Positions 45,083 through 49,225 of a stretch of DNA of 49,225 nucleotides are shown here, one piece after another. A program made the position numbers and the translations under genes. Numbering within the stretch: position 1 is the first letter of the stretch; every line of letters begins with the position of its first letter. The notes below the pieces were generated by a model. It saw nothing but the letters and a program-made list of their open reading frames with translations. It ran no database searches and was not told the DNA's origin. Location of the stretch: assembly GCA_903850735.1 (NCBI GenBank), contig CAINMN010000264.1, positions 1-49,225 of the forward strand, given 5' to 3'. The stretch comes from an uncultured Burkholderiales bacterium (GTDB lineage: Bacteria > Pseudomonadota > Gammaproteobacteria > Burkholderiales > Burkholderiaceae_C).

Positions 45083-46072
45083 TCAACCCTCGGCTGTGAA
45101 GCCGATGGTTTTGACCAGCGGCGCCCAGCGCTCGGTGTCGGCCTTCAAGCGCGCAGCCAACTCGGCAGGCGATGACGATTGCGCTTCCAAGCCCATCACG
45201 GCCAAACCGTTGACGGTTTCTGGCGCTGCCAGCGCCACGCGCAAGGCGGCATTCAGGCGGTTCACGATGTCTGTGGGGGTTTTGGCCGGCACATAAAAGC
45301 CAAACCACTCGCTGTACACAAAGTCTTTCATGCCTTGTTCGGTCAAGGTTGCCGTCTGCGGCGCAAACTGGCTGCGCTTGGCACCGGTGGCGCCCAGCAA
45401 GCGGCACTTGCCAGCGGCCACGTGTTGGGTGAACTCGCCAATGGGGCCTGAAACGGCAGCGATCTGGCCACCGATCATGTCCAGAATGGCCGGCTGTGTG
45501 CCACGGAAGGCCACGTGGCGCAAATCGACCTCGGCAGCGCGCCCCATCAGGGCGCCGATGAAATGCGGCACCGAGCCCGCCGCGGGTGAGCCGAAATTGG
45601 CCAAGCTGGGGTTGGCTTTGCACCATGCCAAAAACTCGGGCACGGTTTTCACCGAGGCCGGCACCAGCGGGCCAACCGCAAAACCAAAGTCAAAGGTGCA
45701 TCCCAACGACACCGGCATCACGTCATTGACGGGGTCATAGGTCAACTTTTTGTAGATGTGCGGGTAAATGCCCAGCATGGACATGGGCGTCTGAAGCAGC
45801 ACCGAGCCATCGGCGGGGGCTGTTTTGACAAACTGGATCGCGATCTGTCCACCCGCACCGGTTTTGTTTTCCACAAATGCGGCCTTGGCATAACCAGGGG
45901 CCATTTTTTCGGCCACACGACGGCAAATGGAATCGGACGTTCCGCCCGGCGGAAAGCCGGTGATGATCTTGAGCGACTCGATTTGCGCTTGGGCCCAAGC
46001 TTGTTGCCCCACTGCGCCGAGCAAGGTCGTGGCCAGGGTGGATTGAAGAAGATTGCGTCGGTTCAGGGTCAC
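45083..46072 (-). CDS. Bug/TctC-family solute-binding protein
   Basis: IESLKIITGFPPGGTSDSICRRVAEKM, MGRAAEVDLRHVAFRGTQPAILDMIGGQI; RR signal MTLNRRNLLQSTLATTLLGAVGQQAWAQ. Confidence 0.9.
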   Translation of the reverse strand: MTLNRRNLLQSTLATTLLGAVGQQAWAQAQIESLKIITGFPPGGTSDSICRRVAEKMAPGYAKAAFVENKTGAGGQIAIQFVKTAPADGSVLLQTPMSMLGIYPHIYKKLTYDPVNDVMPVSLGCTFDFGFAVGPLVPASVKTVPEFLAWCKANPSLANFGSPAAGSVPHFIGALMGRAAEVDLRHVAFRGTQPAILDMIGGQIAAVSGPIGEFTQHVAAGKCRLLGATGAKRSQFAPQTATLTEQGMKDFVYSEWFGFYVPAKTPTDIVNRLNAALRVALAAPETVNGLAVMGLEAQSSSPAELAARLKADTERWAPLVKTIGFTAEG

Positions 46073-46098
46073 GGATCACCTTTGATCAGTTGAAAAAA

Positions 46099-47253
46099 TC
46101 AGGCCGCCAGCGGCACGTTGTGGGGGAATCCCATTTGGTCCAATGCCGCCGCCAAATGGGCCACGCTGCGGTCTGCATCGTGCAGCTTTTCCAGGCCAAA
46201 TAGGCCGATGCGGAAGGTCATGAAATCGGCAGGCTCATCGCACTGCAAGGGAACGCCGGCCGCGGTTTGCAAGCCCAAAGCCAAAAATTTCTTGCTGTTG
46301 TGAATGTTGACATCATCGGTGTAACTGACCACCACGCCTGGCGCCTTGAAGCCTTCGGCCGCCACGCTGCGAAAGCCCCGCTGCTCGAGCAGCGCACGCA
46401 CTTTCACACCCAACTCGATTTGCTCCGCACGCACTTTCTCAAAGCCGTAAGCCTGCGTTTCTTGCATGACCTCCCGCAAGCGTGTGAGGGCATCGGTGGG
46501 CATGGTGGTGTGGTAGGCATGGCCACCCGCTTCATAGCTTTCCATGATTTGCAGCCACTTCTTCAAGTCGCACGCGAAACTGCTGCTGCTGGTGCCTTCG
46601 ATGGCCACGCGCGCGCGCTCGCTCAGCATGACCATGGCGCAACAGGGCGAGCCGCTCCAGCCTTTTTGGGGCGCGCTGACCAGCACATCGACCCCCGTGC
46701 TCGCCATGTTGACCCACATGGCGCCCGAGGCAATGCAATCCAGCACAAACAAACCGCCCACCTCGTGCACGGCATCGCAAACCTGACGCAAATAATCGTC
46801 TGGCAAGATCATGCCTGCGGACGTTTCCACGTGGGGTGCAAAGACCACGTCCGGTTTTTGGGCACGAATGGCCGCGACCACTTCGTCCACTGGGCAAGGC
46901 GCCCAGGGGGCCTGACTGCCAGAATGCAAGCGGCGGGCTTTGAGCACCGTGGACTCTGCGGGGATATGGCCCATGTCGAAAATCTGGGTCCAACGGTAGC
47001 TGAACCAACCGTTGCGGATCACCATCGCTTTTTTGCCTGTGGCGAATTGCCGCGCCACAGCTTCCATGCCAAAGGTGCCGCTGCCAGGCACCAGGACCGC
47101 CGACTTGGCGTGGTAAACCTCTTTCAAAATGGCAGAGATGTCTTGCATCACGCCTTGAAAGCGCTGCGACATGTGGTTCAACGCCCGATCGGTGTAAACC
47201 ACTGAAAACTCCAGCAGCCCTTCCGGGTCAATGTGTGAGAGCAAGCCAGGCAT
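46099..47253 (-). CDS. Class V PLP-dependent aminotransferase (alanine-glyoxylate aminotransferase family)
   Basis: VPGSGTFGMEAVARQFATGKKAMVIRNGWFSYRW, DVLVSAPQKGWSGSPCCAMVMLS (PLP-Lys context). Confidence 0.9.
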   Translation of the reverse strand: MPGLLSHIDPEGLLEFSVVYTDRALNHMSQRFQGVMQDISAILKEVYHAKSAVLVPGSGTFGMEAVARQFATGKKAMVIRNGWFSYRWTQIFDMGHIPAESTVLKARRLHSGSQAPWAPCPVDEVVAAIRAQKPDVVFAPHVETSAGMILPDDYLRQVCDAVHEVGGLFVLDCIASGAMWVNMASTGVDVLVSAPQKGWSGSPCCAMVMLSERARVAIEGTSSSSFACDLKKWLQIMESYEAGGHAYHTTMPTDALTRLREVMQETQAYGFEKVRAEQIELGVKVRALLEQRGFRSVAAEGFKAPGVVVSYTDDVNIHNSKKFLALGLQTAAGVPLQCDEPADFMTFRIGLFGLEKLHDADRSVAHLAAALDQMGFPHNVPLAA

Positions 47254-47350
47254 GGTGCGCCTCCAGGTTCATAAACCTTGAATCATTGACCACTTTGAAG
47301 CGTTGAATCCTAGGGTTTGCACTTAGATTGCAAGCTTGGATTCTCCTGAC

Positions 47351-47379
47351 AATATAGTTATTCAGAATAACTTTATTCT
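47351..47379. promoter_or_regulatory. Interleaved AT-rich palindromes: AATAtAGTTATTcagAATAACTtTATT overlapping AGAATAActTTATTCT (candidate operator)
   Basis: Read directly; lies in the 157 bp divergent intergenic region, 31-59 bp upstream of the ATG at 47411. Confidence 0.65.
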
Positions 47380-47410
47380 TGGTTCAACGCTGTTTACAAA
47401 GTGAGCTCGC

Positions 47411-48202
47411 ATGACTTCATCCCCTCTGCACGCCAACCCCGATCTGTCCTTTGAAATGCGTGACGCTGTGGCCGTCATCCGCCTGAGCCGCCCCAGCAAG
47501 CGCAATGCCTTGAACGACGGCCTGATCATTGCCTTGCGCAATGTCTTCGAGAACTTGCCCAGCGAAGCCAAGGCCGTCGTGATCCATGGCGAGGGAGACC
47601 ATTTTTGCGCGGGCCTGGACCTGTCGGAAATCAAAGAACGCGATGCCGGGCAAGGCATGCACCACTCGCGCCTGTGGCATGCCGCGCTCGAGCGCGTGCA
47701 GTTTGGCCCGGTGCCCGTGGTCGCGGCCTTGCACGGTGCCGTGGTCGGCGGTGGCCTGGAGTTGGCCAGCGCCTGTCACATCCGCGTGGCCGATGATTCT
47801 TCTTTCTTTGCCTTGCCAGAAGGTTCCCGCGGCATTTTTGTGGGGGGCGGCGGTTCGGTGCGCATTCCCAAACTGATTGGCGTGGCGCGCATGACCGACA
47901 TGATGCTGACCGGCCGCGTCTACAACGCCGTGGACGGCGAACGCATTGGCCTGGCGCAATACCTGGTTCCCGCGGGCACGGCTTTTGACAAAGCCTTGGC
48001 CCTGGCAGCCCACATTGCCACCAACGCGCCGCTGACCAACTATGCCCTGATGCACGCCCTGCCCCGCATTGCCGAACAGCCCGCCGATCAAGGCTTCATG
48101 TCTGAAGCCATGATTTCAGCCATTGTGCAGTCGGCCCCCGAAGCCAAAGCCCGTGTGCGCGCCTTCCTCGAAGGCAAGGCCGGCAAAGTCCAAAAAGCCT
48201 GA
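47411..48202 (+). CDS. Crotonase/enoyl-CoA hydratase family protein
   Basis: LSRPSKRNALNDGLIIALR, FCAGLDLSEI, HGAVVGGGLELASACHIRVADDSSFFALPEG. Confidence 0.93.
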   Translation: MTSSPLHANPDLSFEMRDAVAVIRLSRPSKRNALNDGLIIALRNVFENLPSEAKAVVIHGEGDHFCAGLDLSEIKERDAGQGMHHSRLWHAALERVQFGPVPVVAALHGAVVGGGLELASACHIRVADDSSFFALPEGSRGIFVGGGGSVRIPKLIGVARMTDMMLTGRVYNAVDGERIGLAQYLVPAGTAFDKALALAAHIATNAPLTNYALMHALPRIAEQPADQGFMSEAMISAIVQSAPEAKARVRAFLEGKAGKVQKA

Positions 48203-48231
48203 GCCCCTGACCCACCTGAGCGGAGTTCGTC

Positions 48232-49225
48232 ATGACAGCATCGTTTCGCCCCCTGAAGTTTGGCGTCACCCGCGTGAGCCTGCGCGATGGCGTGCCCGGC
48301 ACGCATTACCTGAAGGCAGACCAAGAACTCCAGGCTTACCCAGACCGCCTGACCGACCGCCTGCAGCATTGGGCCAAGACAGCCCCCGATCGCAGTTTCA
48401 TGGCGCGTCGCGTCAAGCTGGCCGATGGCAGCTTGGGTGACTGGCAACACATCACCTACGCCCAGGCCTGGGCGCAAGGCCGCAGCATTGCACAAGCCTT
48501 GTTGGATCGTGGCCTGAGCGCCGAGCGGCCGGTGGTGATCCTCAGCGAAAACAGCCTGGAGCATGCCCTGATGGCGCTGGGCAGCATGATCGCCGGCGTG
48601 CCTTTTGTGCCGACCTCGCCCCCCTACTCCCTCATCAGCCAGGACTATGACAAGCTCAAGCATGTCTTGCGCACGGTCACACCGGGGCTGGTTTTCGCCA
48701 GCGATGCAGCACGCTACGGCAAAGCCATTCTGGCGACCGTGGGCCACGATGTGGAAGTGGTGCTGGCCGAGGGCCACCTGAACCCAGCGCGCGCGGTGAC
48801 GGGCTTTCACGACCTGGTGGCCACCACGGCCACCGCACAGGTCGACCAAGCCATCGCGGCCACTGGCCCTGACACCATTGTCAAATTCTTGTTCACCAGC
48901 GGCTCCACCAAGCTGCCCAAAGCCGTCATCAACACGCAGCGCCTGTGGTGTGCCAACCAACAACAAATGGCGCAATCCATGCCTGTACTGGCTGAAAAAG
49001 AGTTGGTGCTGGTCGACTGGCTGCCGTGGAACCACACCTTTGGCGGCAACCACAACGTGGGTATGGTGATCTACCACGGCGGCACCTTGTACATCGACGA
49101 AGGCAAGCCCACACCCGCGCTGATCGCAGAAACATTGCGCAATTTGCGCGAGATCCCACCCACGGTTTACTTCAACGTGCCTACCGGTTTTGAAGCCATT
49201 GCCAACGCCATGAAGACCGATGACC
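48232..49225 (+). CDS. Feruloyl-CoA synthase-like AMP-dependent acyl-CoA synthetase (truncated by window end)
   Basis: Open frame from ATG 48232 to the end: MTASFRPLKFGVTRVSLRDGVPGTHYLKADQEL...VKFLFTSGSTKLPKAVINTQRLWCANQQQM...LVDWLPWNHTFGGNHN. Not in the supplied ORF track, presumably because it has no stop in the window. Confidence 0.88.
   Translation, partial: MTASFRPLKFGVTRVSLRDGVPGTHYLKADQELQAYPDRLTDRLQHWAKTAPDRSFMARRVKLADGSLGDWQHITYAQAWAQGRSIAQALLDRGLSAERPVVILSENSLEHALMALGSMIAGVPFVPTSPPYSLISQDYDKLKHVLRTVTPGLVFASDAARYGKAILATVGHDVEVVLAEGHLNPARAVTGFHDLVATTATAQVDQAIAATGPDTIVKFLFTSGSTKLPKAVINTQRLWCANQQQMAQSMPVLAEKELVLVDWLPWNHTFGGNHNVGMVIYHGGTLYIDEGKPTPALIAETLRNLREIPPTVYFNVPTGFEAIANAMKTDD

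Noticed and set aside
46267-47205. 312 aa plus-strand ORF opposite the aminotransferase
   Set aside because: Antisense to a clear PLP enzyme; His/Gly/Ala-rich shadow translation.
1-49225. CRISPR arrays, tRNA/rRNA genes, prophage or IS elements
   Set aside because: No regularly spaced repeats, no recognisable tRNA/rRNA sequence and no transposase/integrase-like ORF were noticed; a tRNAscan/Infernal/ISfinder run would be needed to exclude them fully.

Overview
The window is a gene-dense, high-GC stretch of chromosome, probably from a betaproteobacterium (Burkholderiales/Comamonadaceae-like; this is inferred from gene content and no search was run). I support about 43 protein-coding genes. I saw no rRNA, tRNA, CRISPR array, transposase or phage gene. 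Most of the region is catabolic and transport cargo. It holds eight complete Bug/TctC-type periplasmic solute-binding proteins with no recognisable TctA/TctB membrane partners. It also has separate small enzyme cassettes (RraA/cyclase, CaiB/BaiF CoA-transferase, HAD, mandelate racemase-like plus aldo/keto reductase, three SDRs plus a gamma-glutamyltransferase homologue, class-V aminotransferase, crotonase plus feruloyl-CoA synthase-like). A MoxR/DUF58/VWA operon is led by a membrane-anchored trypsin-like protease, with a second VWA gene divergent to it. At about 25.8-41.9 kb there is a dense block: DapA-like lyase, two-domain extradiol-dioxygenase-like VOC protein, PuuE-like polysaccharide-deacetylase-fold hydrolase, TetR regulator, a flavoprotein resembling 2,6-dihydroxypyridine 3-monooxygenase, a three-subunit molybdenum hydroxylase, a five-gene Liv-type ABC importer, a second VOC protein, a flavin-dependent acyl-CoA-dehydrogenase-fold oxygenase and an SMP-30 lactonase. 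I read this as a candidate N-heteroaromatic degradation island and the best lead for an undescribed pathway. The main non-coding signals are an interleaved AT-rich palindrome upstream of the crotonase/feruloyl-CoA synthase genes, an intrinsic terminator that also encodes the TetR C-terminus, hairpins inside the transport/XDH gene string, and one REP-like palindromic repeat. All functional calls are from motif and sequence recognition only.
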